Shown here one piece after another: positions 23,743 to 34,205 of a DNA stretch of 64,000 nucleotides. The translations under genes and the position numbers were made by a program. The DNA is from Notamacropus eugenii (Eukaryota > Chordata > Mammalia > Diprotodontia > Macropodidae), in the NCBI RefSeq assembly GCF_028372415.1, contig NC_092875.1, positions 190,741,522 to 190,805,521 of the forward strand, read 5' to 3'. The notes beneath the pieces were generated by a model that was not told the DNA's origin, made no database searches, and saw only the letters and a program-made list of their open reading frames with translations. Every line of letters starts with the position of its first letter. The stretch's first letter is position 1.

Positions 23743-24299
23743 GATGAAATAATTGTCTTTTATAGTTAAATAAAAGTATTATAACATACGTATAGCTTCT
23801 GTAAACTGACTGATGGCATCCTCAGTAATAGATAGGACAGGGATGTTGTCATCCTATTTCCTTTTGATTTTGATCTCCTCTGCTATATGCTACTGTATAT
23901 TTTAAAGCCTTTCATCCAGGGACCTTATAGCTTATGAGTATATGATCTGACAATATCAATTGAAGACATCATTAACGGGTATTTTGTGATCCACACTGTT
24001 ACATCTAGGTGATTGTAAGATTGTAATTCAGTCTATGTTCATGGTCCAGTGCTAATGCATTTTACTGGTTGAGTCTTCTAGGATGTTTTGATGATAAAAT
24101 GCAGTATGAGAATTTGTCATCTGTCAGTCTGTGAAAGATAATGATGAATAATTCTATTCATTAGGTCATAGCATAGTAAGTATCCAGTAGACACCACATT
24201 TGTACAGCCTGCAGTGATGTATTACACAGCTATTCCCTTCTTGAATAACCTACATTGATCTCTAAGTCTAGGGACACTCTCAAGATCCCTCTGAAGAAC
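23743..24299. other. No recognised feature
   Basis: AT-rich sequence with nothing recognised. Confidence 0.4.
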
Positions 24300-24590
24300 T
24301 TGGTATCAGCTGTGAGATACTGGCATAGGACTACTGAGCATGGCATACCCACATTTGCTCTGTGAGCAAAACATAATTGTGGTAGCTCAAAAGAAATGCG
24401 AAGGGTGCAAATTCAGGAACGTTGCCTCTCCAGATGGTCATATGGACTATTTGTGCCTTATCTGTGGTGCAGCAGTCTGAACTTATATTGGTCTGATCGG
24501 CCATGTCTAGACACACAGAACATTGATCCTGACATCGTGATGTCACTTTGGTCCTCTTAGAGCATGAAGAACAAACACCAAAGCGACAAA
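24300..24590 (+). repeat. Unclassified interspersed repeat, related in inverse orientation to 37263-37605
   Basis: The reverse complement of 24331-24585 aligns with 37265-37500 over its length (shared CGATCAGACC-like, GGCACAAATAGTC, TTTGAGCTA and CTTCATNCT...AGAGGACCA blocks). The end near 24585 carries the same terminal tail as the WSINE1-like elements. The family name is not known to me. Confidence 0.65.
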
Positions 24591-24807
24591 TCCCGATTCC
24601 CTCAGGATATCCATTCTGGTGGCAATGACCTGGTCCTGAGCTGTTCTTATTTATTTCTTTGTTTATTAATCTATGCTTTCATTAACTTATTAACTTATTT
24701 CTCAGCATCAGTGTACTGAGCAGTGAAATAATTCTCAGTATCATTATAACTGTTTCTATTTGCTCTTTCTACTTGGAACAGTGTCATACTAGGAAGCATT
24801 TAATGAC

Positions 24808-25075
24808 AATGAAATACAGTGTGGTACAGTGGGTAGAGCTCTAGACCTGAAGTCAGAATGATCTGGGTTTAAACCTTATCTCAGACACTCACTTGATTCA
24901 TGAGCCTTGGTCAATTCACTGATCTTCATAGCTTCAAATTCCTCAAATTATATGCATAAATACATGTCACAATATGTATTTATAAATGCACAGAATAATG
25001 GTGAGATTAAATTGAAATAACATATTTAAAATTCTTTGCTAATTTTACAGCAACATCTAAATGTCCATAATTATT
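24808..25075 (+). repeat. THER/MIR-type SINE, plus strand
   Basis: AATACAGTGTGGTACAGTGG head, CCTGAAGTCAGAATGATCTG, GGTTTAAACC, then a divergent CORE and a TTTGCTAATTTTACAG tail. Confidence 0.7.
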
Positions 25076-25879
25076 ATTAACTTGAATAACTAGAAGAATG
25101 CATGGTATGAGCATCATTTGAAAACTTGATTAAAATGAGTCTCCCCTTGGAAAGTGGTCTATTGGAGGTTCAACGTAGTGCTACCAGGCTCTGTACTGAT
25201 TTTGGTGGCTTCATGCTCATTGGAGGAAGAACAAGAGACAAGGGTTACAAGACTTTAATGATCTAAAGGGTTACTCTGGAAAGACTCATTTCTATATAGG
25301 AGAATGGGCAATGCGTGTCTCTTTTAGATGTAATTGTAAACTTATCCTTTTGGTCAGAGAGCTGAAACCAAGTATCGGAATGGGGTTTACTTCCACAGGT
25401 ATATTATCTCCCCAATAGTAGAAGATGTAAAACAAGTAGCACTGAAGCAGAAATGTGCTAGACCAAGCAGACCTTGAGAGTATTCCTAATGAAAGAGGAC
25501 ACCAGCTACTTACAGTATCAGTGTGATCTGAGAGGAAACTACTGACACCCTATCGAATTCCCTTTACTTAACAGGCTCTCCCTTGTCCTAAGGATGTTAT
25601 TTCCCCTTGAGGGGAGGGCTTGGATGTACCCTATTAAGAAAGGAAGTTTCCTTTCATTTTAAATGACAGCAAAGATCTGGGTATCTCTTGATTGAATGAC
25701 AGATTGCTCTCCCAGGACCCTGAAAGGGTTGAGCAGTACAACTGAATACCTCCATGAGGACAGTGCTTGAAGATAAACATCAAAAATGACTGTTCACAGA
25801 CTATTTTAATCCACTCATTTATCCTGCCTACATGTCTTCCAGTTGAAAGGGCACAAACAGTCAAATGCTGACAATTCTC
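25076..25879. other. No recognised feature
   Basis: Nothing recognised. The 170-codon minus frame that crosses into it starts within a CR1/L3 fragment and is not credible as a gene. Confidence 0.4.
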
Positions 25880-26175
25880 ATTTAGCCTGGGGAGATTCTG
25901 GTCAAACTTCCTGCCAGAGTTAGAAGGGACTTTAAGGTCATTTAATCCAACCCACATCTGATTAGGAACTCTTCCTACATTATACTCAATAATTGGTGGG
26001 GAAGCCTCTGCTTGAAGACTTCCGATGAGGAATTCACCCCCTTTATAGGAGAGCTCATTCAACTTCTGGATGGCAATAACTGACCTATAACTTCCACCAT
26101 CTGGTGCTAGAGATGCCCTCTGTAGCAATTCATACCCCTCTTCCACATGACAGACAAACCATTAAAATATGTGAA
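25880..26175 (-). repeat. CR1/L3 LINE 3' end, minus strand
   Basis: GAAGGGACTTTAAGGTCATT, TAATCCAACCCACATCTGAT, GAGGAATTCACCCCCTTTAT and CCTCTTCCACATGACAG match the CR1/L3 3' region in antisense. Confidence 0.8.
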
Positions 26176-26189
26176 ACCTTTCCTGTTCC

Positions 26190-26349
26190 TCTCACTCCCC
26201 AAATTAACTTATATTTCATTTATATATACCTCTGTCTATAGATGTGTGTATGTGTGTGTGTATGGAGGTGTATATATATGTGTATGTGTGCATATGCATG
26301 TATATATGCACGTGTCTTTATTTAAACACATACAAATCTATCTATCTAT
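26190..26349. repeat. TG/TA-rich simple repeat
   Basis: 26219-26310 alternates purine and pyrimidine (TATATATACC, TGTGTGTATG, TATATATGTG). A short TCTA array follows at about 26337-26350. Confidence 0.85.
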
Positions 26350-26475
26350 CTTGTCAATAGAACGTAAGTCCTTTGAGGACAGGACTATTTCATCTTTGAC
26401 TTTGTATCCCCACTGTCTAGCACATTGCCCAATATATGTTAGACACTTAATAGTTGCTTCTTGATTAATATCCTT
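26350..26475 (+). repeat. L2 LINE 3' end, plus strand
   Basis: AACGTAAGTCCTTTGAGGAC, GTATCCCCACTGTCTAGCAC and ATGTTAGACACTTAATAGTT. Confidence 0.75.
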
Positions 26476-26661
26476 GAACTAGTCCCTCGCTGCTCAGCAT
26501 TCCGTCTACTCTATTTCTGTCTCATTTTTCCCAGATACTATTCTTAACAGTTCTGGAGTGAGTCCAGAATTTAGTGACCAGAAAGTTGTTAAGAAAGGAA
26601 ATTGCTATGAGAAGATAGTTTGAAACAACTAGGGATATGAGAAGATTTAAGTGGGATATGA

Positions 26662-26915
26662 TAGCTATTCTCTGGGTGGTACAGTAGATAGAGCTCTGGG
26701 CCTGGAGTCAGGAAGACCTGAGTTCTAATCTAGCCTCAGGCACTTACTAGCTGTGTGAACCTGGGCAAGTGGCTTGCCCCTGCTTTCCTCAATTCCTAAT
26801 CGTAAAATGAGCAGTAGAAGGAATGGCAAACCACTCCATTACCTTTGCCAAGAAAACCCAAAATGGGGTCACAAAGAGTTGGATGAAACTGAAACAACTC
26901 AACAACATATAGAAT
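26662..26915 (+). mobile_element. MAR1-like SINE, plus strand
   Basis: CAGTAGATAGAGCTCTGGGC, CAGGAAGACCTGAGTTCTAA, ACTTACTAGCTGTGTGAACC, GCAAACCACTCCATTACCTT and AAAATGGGGTCACAAAGAGT. Confidence 0.88.
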
Positions 26916-27044
26916 GAATGAACAAAAAAACATGTATTTTAGCACTTAACATACACAAAATACTGAAGATTATGACTAGAAAAGTGAGATAATTCCAAGA
27001 TATTCACATTATAATGGTGGTCACAACATGTATAGGAAAGTTCA

Positions 27045-27310
27045 GTTGGAAGGTAAATAGAAAGGATCTATGGTCTTTAGAGTCAAGTAACAGAACAGGT
27101 GGTAAGGCCTGAGTGTCTTTAGAGTGAAGCTGCTGGACAAAAGTTAAGTCATTTGGGTCTTCAGGGTGTGGCAGCAGAGCAGATGGATACACCCAGAGAT
27201 CTAAAGGGTGAAGTAACAGTACGATGACAGGGTCTTGTGGTCTGGAAGTTTCAGCAGAATAGATGGTAAAGCCTAGGCGCCTACAAGGCACAATGGTAGG
27301 GCAGATGACC
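27045..27310. repeat. Diverged 42-bp tandem repeat (about 6-7 units)
   Basis: Related blocks recur every 40-42 bases, for example AACAGAACAGGTGGTAAGGC (27089), GCAGCAGAGCAGATGG (27171) and AGCAGAATAGATGGTAAAGC (27253), with GTCTTTAGAGTG-type ends between them. Because 42 is a multiple of three, the minus strand stays open for 102 codons and shows a 14-residue period (LLLHPLDLWVYPSALL, HPEDPNDL, SKDTQAL, SKDHRSF). I see no gene signal around it and take it as a minisatellite. Confidence 0.7.
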
Positions 27311-27605
27311 ATGTGGAAGAAGGATTTAAATTGTTCTATTTGACCTCAAAGGACTATACTAAAAGGGATGGGTGGAAGTTTCATAAAGTAAGAAAAAATA
27401 TTTCCTAAAACTTAGAGCCATCCCCAGATGGAATGGGCCCCCTTGGGAACCAACAATATGGCTGTTCTTGAACAGAAGCTGGATGAGCAATTGTTGGAGA
27501 GGCTACAGATGGGATTCCTAATTAGTCATGAGTTGGACTACGTGACCAAGAGACCTTAGAAGGTCTCTTCCAAGTCTGAGATTGTGTGGTTCTGTATCTA
27601 CAAGA
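27311..27605 (+). repeat. CR1/L3 LINE 3' end, plus strand
   Basis: AGAGCCATCCCCAGATGGAA, then GAGTTGGACTACGTGACCAA, GAAGGTCTCTTCCAAGTCTG and AGATTGTGTGGTTCTGT form the sense 3' end of CR1/L3. Confidence 0.8.
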
Positions 27606-27639
27606 ACTATGTGGTGATGTTGCTTTAATGTGTGATTTA

Positions 27640-27805
27640 AAAAAAAATTTTTCCACTTAATATTTTATTTTTTCCAATTACATGTAAAGATAGTTTTCAA
27701 CATTCACTTTTATAAGATTTTGAGTTCCAAATTTTTTTCTCCTTCCCTTCCCTCCCTCCCCAAGAGGGCATCAATCTGATATAGGTTATACATGACAATC
27801 ATGTT
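27640..27805 (-). mobile_element. L1 LINE 3'UTR fragment, minus strand
   Basis: CCAATTACATGTAAAGATAG, TTCAACATTCACTTTTATAA, TTTTGAGTTCCAAATTTTTT and GGCATCAATCTGATATAGGT. Confidence 0.85.
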
Positions 27806-28069
27806 TAGTGTGTGATTTAGAGAGCAGCAGAGTGGGTAGAGAGCTGACCTTGATGTCATGATGAGGATTCAAGTCCCCTCCTAGATGCATATAAGCTTTG
27901 TGACCCTCCCAGTGCTCCTGACACCTCTCTAAGACTAAAAGTTATAGAGAACATACCAGTCTGCATTGGTCAAATGAGTTTTCTCATAAAGAGTTTCCTA
28001 CACCAATGAAAGGACAGATCAATTCTCATCTCATGAATTAATGAACAATTAAATCAACCAATCAACAAA
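27806..28069 (+). repeat. Short SINE remnant, plus strand (about 27815-27960), then unassigned
   Basis: CAGAGTGGGTAGAGAGCTGA and AGATGCATATAAGCTTTGTGACC resemble a decayed tRNA SINE. The rest is unassigned. Confidence 0.45.
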
Positions 28070-28315
28070 CCAAGGCAGCTAGACGGCCTAGTGAATAGCA
28101 TCCTGGCCCAGGAAAACCTCAGACACTTATTATCCATGTGCCCAAGTCACTTAACCTCTCTGTCTTGCCTCAGTTTCCTCAACCACAAAATGAGGATAAT
28201 GATAGCACCTTTATCCCAGGGTGGTGAGGAACAAATGAGATAACATTTGTAGAGGGCTTAGCACAGTGCCTGGCACAAAGTAGGTGCTTAATAGACGTTT
28301 ATTTGCTTCTCCTTC
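28070..28315 (+). repeat. THER/MIR-type CORE-SINE with L2-like tail, plus strand
   Basis: GGCAGCTAGACGGCCTAGTG head, CCTCAGTTTCCTCAACCACA, GGTGGTGAGGAACAAATGAG, and the tail GCACAGTGCCTGGCACAAAG then GTAGGTGCTTAATAGACG. Confidence 0.88.
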
Positions 28316-29117
28316 CCTTCTCTGATGTCTTACTAAACCAAATATAGGCAGTGTTTGTATTTTTTGCTACTTGCGATGATTTACGCTGCTGTCCTCCTTC
28401 TGGAGCAGCGATAATAAAAAGTCATCTTTGTATAAACGCAGGTGAGTCCTGTAAAGTGTTTATTGCAGAGGTCAGGATGGTGCCTTTGTCTGGGCTGCTT
28501 TATTATTACCAGGCTTTCTCAAACAGGGAGTTTTGCCAGAGTACACCTGGTCAGAGACTCCAGGAAGGGTAGGTAACAGGGTGTTGTCTCTTTCTCGGAA
28601 TTTCCCTCCCTTTGGCATTTCCATTTTCTTTGAACAACTTTGGCATTTTCTTCTCTTTTTGTTCTTGATGAACTTCCATCTGTTGCCTTCAGGGTGTATA
28701 TGCAAGGGCTATCTGCTGGGTGGTTTTCTTTCTAGTAGCTTTGTTCTTGGAGATGAAGAAGGTGTGGCACTAGTCCTTTGGACTCAACCCATCATTAGTT
28801 CTGTACATCAATAAACAAGGTAAGGGAGACTGTGGGCTGACTCATTGAAAAATTAGTACCTCAGGAGGCCTGAATCTTAATCTCTCCCTGGCCTCTCATT
28901 TGCCTGGTGAGCCAAAGCCAGCATTTTAAACTACTAAGAAGTTGTGGGCTATATCAGAAGTAAAAAGAGCTCTGTTCTCAAAGGATGTTGAGACCCAAAC
29001 CAAATAGAACTTGGAAGATTAAATTTAACACCTTGTGTTGCACCCAGAAGCAAACAGGTAATTCATTTAAACTAATGATTAGTCATGTAATACCATTCTG
29101 GTGATATGTCTCAGATT
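28316..29117. other. No recognised repeat; contains a consensus splice-donor match
   Basis: 0.8 kb without a recognised family. CAGGTGAGT at 28439-28447 is a perfect donor consensus, plus strand. Overlapping short frames (73-93 codons) occur on both strands with no recognised similarity. A non-coding transcript is possible but not shown. Confidence 0.35.
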
Positions 29118-29262
29118 CCAGGAGAGAGTAGTGTAATAGAAAGAGCTCTGGGCTGGGCTCTAGGACACCTGAGTTTGAATGTCAGTTCTGCCACTTCCTA
29201 GTTGTGTTACTGAGGACAGGTAACTGTGGTCTCCGGATCTCAATTTCCTCATCTCTAAAATG
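29118..29262 (+). repeat. tRNA-derived SINE, plus strand
   Basis: GTGTAATAGAAAGAGCTCTG, GACACCTGAGTTTGAATGTC, TGCCACTTCCTAGTTGTGTT and ATTTCCTCATCTCTAAAATG. Confidence 0.75.
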
Positions 29263-29400
29263 GCATACCAATAAATTTTATAACATGCCCACTATGTGCC
29301 AGGCACTGTCCCAAGCACTGGGAATACAAAGAAAGACATACGACAATCCCTACCCTAAATCTTGTGCCTTCACAATCTAATGGAATAGGACAACACATAA
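29263..29400 (-). repeat. MIR/L2-type 3' end, minus strand
   Basis: CCACTATGTGCCAGGCACTG, AAGCACTGGGAATACAAAGA and ACAATCTAATGGAATAGGAC. Confidence 0.75.
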
Positions 29401-29469
29401 AGAGAAGTTGGGGTGCAGGGGAAATGTTACCCGAAGTGGAGGCATGATCAAGTCCTGCAGCTGGAGTGG

Positions 29470-29790
29470 GAAAAAGTCTAAGGAGATGAGAGTTTGAGAG
29501 CTCATTTTATCTGCAGAATAATGAGTTTCTGGAAACAATGAAGTCCAGGAAGGAAAGCAGCCAGATAGAAAATGATGAGAATTCTCTGGTACTCTTCTTA
29601 AATGGTGGAGGATCTGGGAGTAGCTCCCAACTGTTTACCCTCCATCTTCTCTAACAAGAGGGAGATACCCCAAGAGCATGAGATGCTGAAGAAGTATGAG
29701 TTTCAGGGTTGATTTTATCTTGCAGAATAATGGTTTCTGGAGATGATGAAGTCCAGGAAAGTAGCCAGGTGGGATAATAATGTTTGTATT
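29470..29790. repeat. Partial tandem duplication, unit about 205 bases
   Basis: 29484-29580 and 29689-29778 share GATGAGAGTTT-like, ATTTTATC(T)TGCAGAATAATG, TTTCTGGA and GATGAAGTCCAGGAAAG blocks in the same order. By eye they match at roughly four positions in five. Confidence 0.65.
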
Positions 29791-29995
29791 ACTTACCTTA
29801 CATGTTTCTTATGAAGATCAAATGAGAACATGTATATAAAGCCCTTTGTAAACCTTAACATTCAAAACAGCCAGATAAAGTATTTAACGGGGCTTACTAT
29901 GTTCCAGGCATTATGCTATCCTGGGGATAAGAAAATCCCCAGCCTAAAGGAATTTACATTCTAGTGGGGTAGGAGGAAGACAAAACACAACCTGG
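29791..29995. repeat. MIR-type pieces: plus strand to about 29865, minus strand from about 29872
   Basis: TGAAGATCAAATGAGAACAT and AAGCCCTTTGTAAACCTTAA are a sense CORE-SINE tail. TTACTATGTTCCAGGCATTA and TACATTCTAGTGGGGTAGGA are an antisense MIR/L2 end. Confidence 0.6.
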
Positions 29996-31348
29996 GAGCT
30001 GGAAAAGAGGGTTGGAGGAAAAAAGAAGGGCACTTTTGCAGGGGTAAAGCAGTTGACGGAGAATGATTAAAAACAATCCAGAGAATAGTAATTCAAGCTG
30101 GTAGTAAAACCAGTGAGCATGGTTGGGGCCTCTCCATACATGGTGGTCTGGGTTAGGGAAACACTAATCAGGAGAAGTGGGCATCAGAGCAAAGGATTCC
30201 TCAGTGTAAGAAGGCTGTTGGCAAAGAGTTAGAGAAGTCAGGAGAGCGAGTCAAGCTGGGACTACATCTTAATACATACATAGTAATATGTTAATATATA
30301 CACATACACATATATATACATATACATTATATATGTTGGAGTGTATAAACTATTAAAGCCTAAAACTATGCTACAACTTTTGGGATACCTTGTATAGACA
30401 TATGACTAAAATAGCTATTACTGTCATAGCACAGATGGAGGTGGGGGGTGGGGTGGAGGGAAGGGGAAACCTTCACCAACTCCAGCTCCACACTGAAGGA
30501 GTCTGCCTTTATAAAGGCTACTTATTATTGAAAGTTCTTCAAACTAGATAAGAGATTAATAGCATTAGATATCAGTCTTTCTCTTCTACTCCCTCCAAAA
30601 GGCAGAAAGGTTAGTGACTCCCAAAAAGGACACCATCATTTAGGGAACCTCAGGATAGGAAAGGAGAAGTGACATGTTCATCAAGTCTTGTAGTTTCCAC
30701 TTTCCAACCAGAACATATGTATGGGACATCCCAGGACACTGAAAAATCCTCATAGAATCTCATAAGCTGTTTGAACCAGAAGATCACCTTATAGACATAA
30801 GGACACATGATCAGCTGCTAGCTTACATACTGCTGCACATAAAAAACTAACCTCTTAAAGGCCTGGCATTCTGTAAGATTTCAGAACTCTCACCAATGTA
30901 GAGACCATCGACTCCAGAAGCCAGCCATTAAAATTGCCCTTCCACCTCTTGGCACAGCCTACGTAAACTAGAGGTACAGAATGAAGTATGAATTTCCAGT
31001 CGCTGTCAATGTGTTAGCTTACTTTGCTTGATTATCCTTCTTTATTACAAGGGAGGGTTCTACTGGAGGAAAGAGAATCATTGGCAAGTGATGGTAATGT
31101 AAAAAGAAATTAAAAAAAACATTTTTTTAAAATGTTGGACAAAGCATAGATATTTTGAACAAGCTTGTTAAAGGGTATAAACCCAACTACATATTTTCTA
31201 GGGACCTAATTAATCTTTCCAAGCCAATTTTCTGTTTTACTCTAATTTTAGGAATTCTCCTGAGTTCTTAAAATTATTTATTTGGCTCAATAGTAGGAAA
31301 TATGTAGAGGAAATATACTAAAGGATTTTAACTCAAGAAAAAAAATAA
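29996..31348. other. No recognised gene; TA/CA simple repeat at 30283-30336
   Basis: 1.35 kb with no clear family. It has a TATA/CACA simple repeat at 30283-30336 and a G-rich patch at 30439-30466. 30740-30900 may be a decayed CR1/L3 piece. Confidence 0.35.

Positions 31349-31415
<67 letters not shown>
31349..31415. repeat. (TG)n(TA)n microsatellite
   Basis: Six TG units then about 28 uninterrupted TA units, ending at 31415. Confidence 0.98.
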
Positions 31416-31418
<3 letters not shown>

Positions 31419-31734
31419 GGAAGAATGGGATGAGGAGAGTGAGGATAAACGGGGAAAAATGAGATATCTAAAAGAGAAACAAATGATAAGGAAGAAATTG
31501 AATTTGGTTTTCAGGCAGAAAGCTTCTTCTGTTCCGGTCTTCCAAACAAGGTGAAATCTCCAATAACATAAAATAGAAAGGTGTGAATAACAAGACAACA
31601 TGGAAATGTTTTAGTATGAAAACAAACTCATTTGATCACATGTAAATTGAGAAAATTGAACAAGATTATCATTTAGATTCCTTTAATGTTACATAAATCA
31701 AAACAAGTAATGATTACGTTAGTATCCCTAGGAT

Positions 31735-32060
31735 TAAATGTTAGAATCATAGAATCACAACTTAAATGGATTTTATAGGTAATGTAGCCAAATGTCTTAT
31801 TTCATAATGAATCCTCCTTTGACCATCTCATAAAGCTCATCATGTGCCTTTTGTAGTCATTTCCAGGAACGAGGAAATCACTGCCTCACAAAGCAAGTGT
31901 TTGGACAAGTTATTTTGGACAATTGCGATTGTTAGAAAATTCTCCCTTATCATGAGTCAAAATCTGCTTCCCTCTAACCTTCATCCATTGCTCTTACTTC
32001 TTCCCTTTAAAGCTACAGAGAATATTTGCAAGTCTTCTTTCACAGAATGGCTCTACAAAT
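31735..32060 (-). repeat. CR1/L3 LINE 3' end, minus strand
   Basis: TGTTAGAATCATAGAATCAC, ATGTAGCCAAATGTCTTATT, GAAATCACTGCCTCACAAAG, TCAAAATCTGCTTCCCTCTA and AATGGCTCTACAAATA in the order expected for antisense CR1/L3. Confidence 0.7.
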
Positions 32061-32456
32061 ATAACTATTTTGTCTCCTCTTCCTCCTCCAGTTTTCTTTT
32101 GTCCAGGTTCGATATCCCCAGGTCTTTCACCTAACTCTCATTCAGTAAGTCTACTTTCTCCTTATTTTCACTTCTGCTTCTTAGAAGCTATTTTTTCCCT
32201 GTTTTCTTATTATTATTTCCATCAATATTCTCCATTCTCCAACACTTTTTTCCTATTTTCTGTGACTCCTCAATGATTATTGACAATAATGTAGTCATTA
32301 AATTAGTCATTTAATCTTCTCTCCCAGTTCTTTCAGAACTCTATGTTAAGGGCAGGAGACTTGAATACATTTAAAGTCGACCTCATTATTCAGGCCTCTC
32401 TCTACCCTTACCAAATGTGTAGTATTTGCTAAAATATACTCTGAGTGGTTCACAAA

Positions 32457-32457
<1 letters not shown>
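32061..32457. other. Pyrimidine-rich unassigned sequence
   Basis: T/C-rich on the plus strand (CTCCTCTTCCTCCTCCAG and similar). No family recognised. Confidence 0.4.

Positions 32458-32458
<1 letters not shown>

Positions 32459-32494
<36 letters not shown>
32459..32494. repeat. (CA)n microsatellite
   Basis: Eighteen uninterrupted CA units. Confidence 0.98.
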
Positions 32495-32500
<6 letters not shown>

Positions 32501-33291
32501 GAGTTGAAATGAAAAATGAATACTGGATAAATTTACTTGCTAGAATGGACTGTCAAAGAAAGTTGGACTTCATAAATGTTCTGGTCTTATATAGAATTAA
32601 GAAAAGAATTATTCCATTAGGAGTGTGAATGCAAATGAATATTGGAGACAGGAATGGAAGCCCAAACCAAGAGAAAATCAAGGAAAGCCTAGCAATAAAA
32701 GGTAAAGTCTGGACTGGGAGTAGCCTAGAACTGAGGAGGACTCAAAAACTAGTGGTCAAAACTTCTTATTACCAGTGTGACCCTCAGTTTGCTCATCTGT
32801 AAAATTAATGGGTTGGTCTAGATAATTTCTAGAGGTTCTGTTAGAAAAATATGATCCTAAGACATGATTGGGTGTCAGAAGCAGGGTCAGCAGTTAGGAG
32901 GCAGAGAGGAGAAAAGTACATGAAATCAAGACACTGGGTTAGAAGGTAGGTAAGTAGTTACATTATACTTGATGGTTTATCATCAAGGTTGGTGCCAAAG
33001 GTGATGTGAGCTAATAAAGGGATAGTTCAATGTTCAGTTTTCAGAATATGAAAAGGGTGGCAATGCTGAGCTTTTTCCTAAAGTACATTAAGTCAAGCAT
33101 GGAAGAAAAGGGGGCAGACAGAAGCAAGATCATGAAAGCATGTCAGAAACAGGAACCATATAAAATTTTGAGAAAAACAGTCAGGAAGTCCCTGAGAAAA
33201 GCAAGATAAGAGGAAAGCATATCCTTGAGATTCCTTTTAGCAGCAATATTCCCTAATTTTCTCATAGTGATTTTACTCATTTTAGCATCTA
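32495..33291. other. Unassigned; weak SINE remnant at 32750-32860
   Basis: 32760-32860 reads like the end of a tRNA SINE (CAGTGTGACCCTCAGTTTGC, TCATCTGTAAAATTAATGGG). Nothing else recognised. Confidence 0.4.
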
Positions 33292-33545
33292 CATTGTTGT
33301 GGTCGTTGAGTTGTTACAGTAGTATCCAACTCTTTGTGACCCCATTTGGCATTTTCTTGGCAAAAATACTGGAGTGGTTTGCCATTTTCTTCTCCAGTCC
33401 ATTTTACAGATGAAGAAACTAAGGTAAACAGTGTTAGGCGACTTGTCTAGGGTCACACAGCTAATAAGTGTTTGAGGCTGGATTTGAACTCAGGAAGATG
33501 AGTCTTCTCGATTCCAAGCCCGGTATTTTATCCTCTGCACCTGCA
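33292..33545 (-). mobile_element. MAR1-like SINE, minus strand
   Basis: GTTGAGTTGTTACAGTAGTA, CTTTGTGACCCCATTTGGCA, TACTGGAGTGGTTTGCCATT, AGGGTCACACAGCTAATAAG and GGATTTGAACTCAGGAAGAT. Confidence 0.88.
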
Positions 33546-34205
33546 ATAAAAGAGTTAAATTATTTGAGAAGATAAAAAATTGTAAACATGCCAACTTCTC
33601 AACCTGGAACTAGTTCTTCAAGTTTGACTATCTTGTCAACACTACTAATCATTTGAATTATCATTGAATAATCATTTGAACTTGAATTAAGAGAGAAAGA
33701 AATACAGTCCTGAGTTTAGAGCTAACAGTGTTTGAATGTGAATCAAAATTTATTATTTTCATCAAAGTTATCAAGATAGGCAGATATGGAAGGATTACGA
33801 ATGCTTAGTGATGTATATCAGAATTCTAATCACTGCTTTGACTTGTAACAGCTTGCCAGGTTTAAGGATGTTCCAATCTTTCTTTCTGCTGATGTCTACA
33901 AATACTGTGTTCTGCTTAAGCTTTAAGACTTGTATATATAATGTGTCCACTGAACAGTGTCAACAATTATGGTAGGCATCTGAGTCTTTGATTTGGAAAT
34001 GGAAATAAAATATTTTGAAGAGTTGGGTTTCTGGATGGATTGAGAATGCCCAGCTCAAGCGCAAGCCAATGGGCTAAGCTTCACAAATGGGCTGATGCGA
34101 AGAAACTGGAGTGGAAAGTATTTTGATTATGGCGCCAAGAATTTTCAGTTGTCTCTGTCAAGTAGGTTAGCTTAGCCTTCCTTTCCATGAAGGGTTATAG
34201 CTAAT
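33546..34205. other. No recognised feature
   Basis: About 0.66 kb unassigned. 33640-33690 contains a small internal repeat (ATCATTTGAA twice). Confidence 0.4.

Noticed and set aside
25634-26146. 170-codon minus frame
   Set aside because: It starts inside a CR1/L3 3' region and runs into unassigned sequence; no domain or codon pattern supports a gene.
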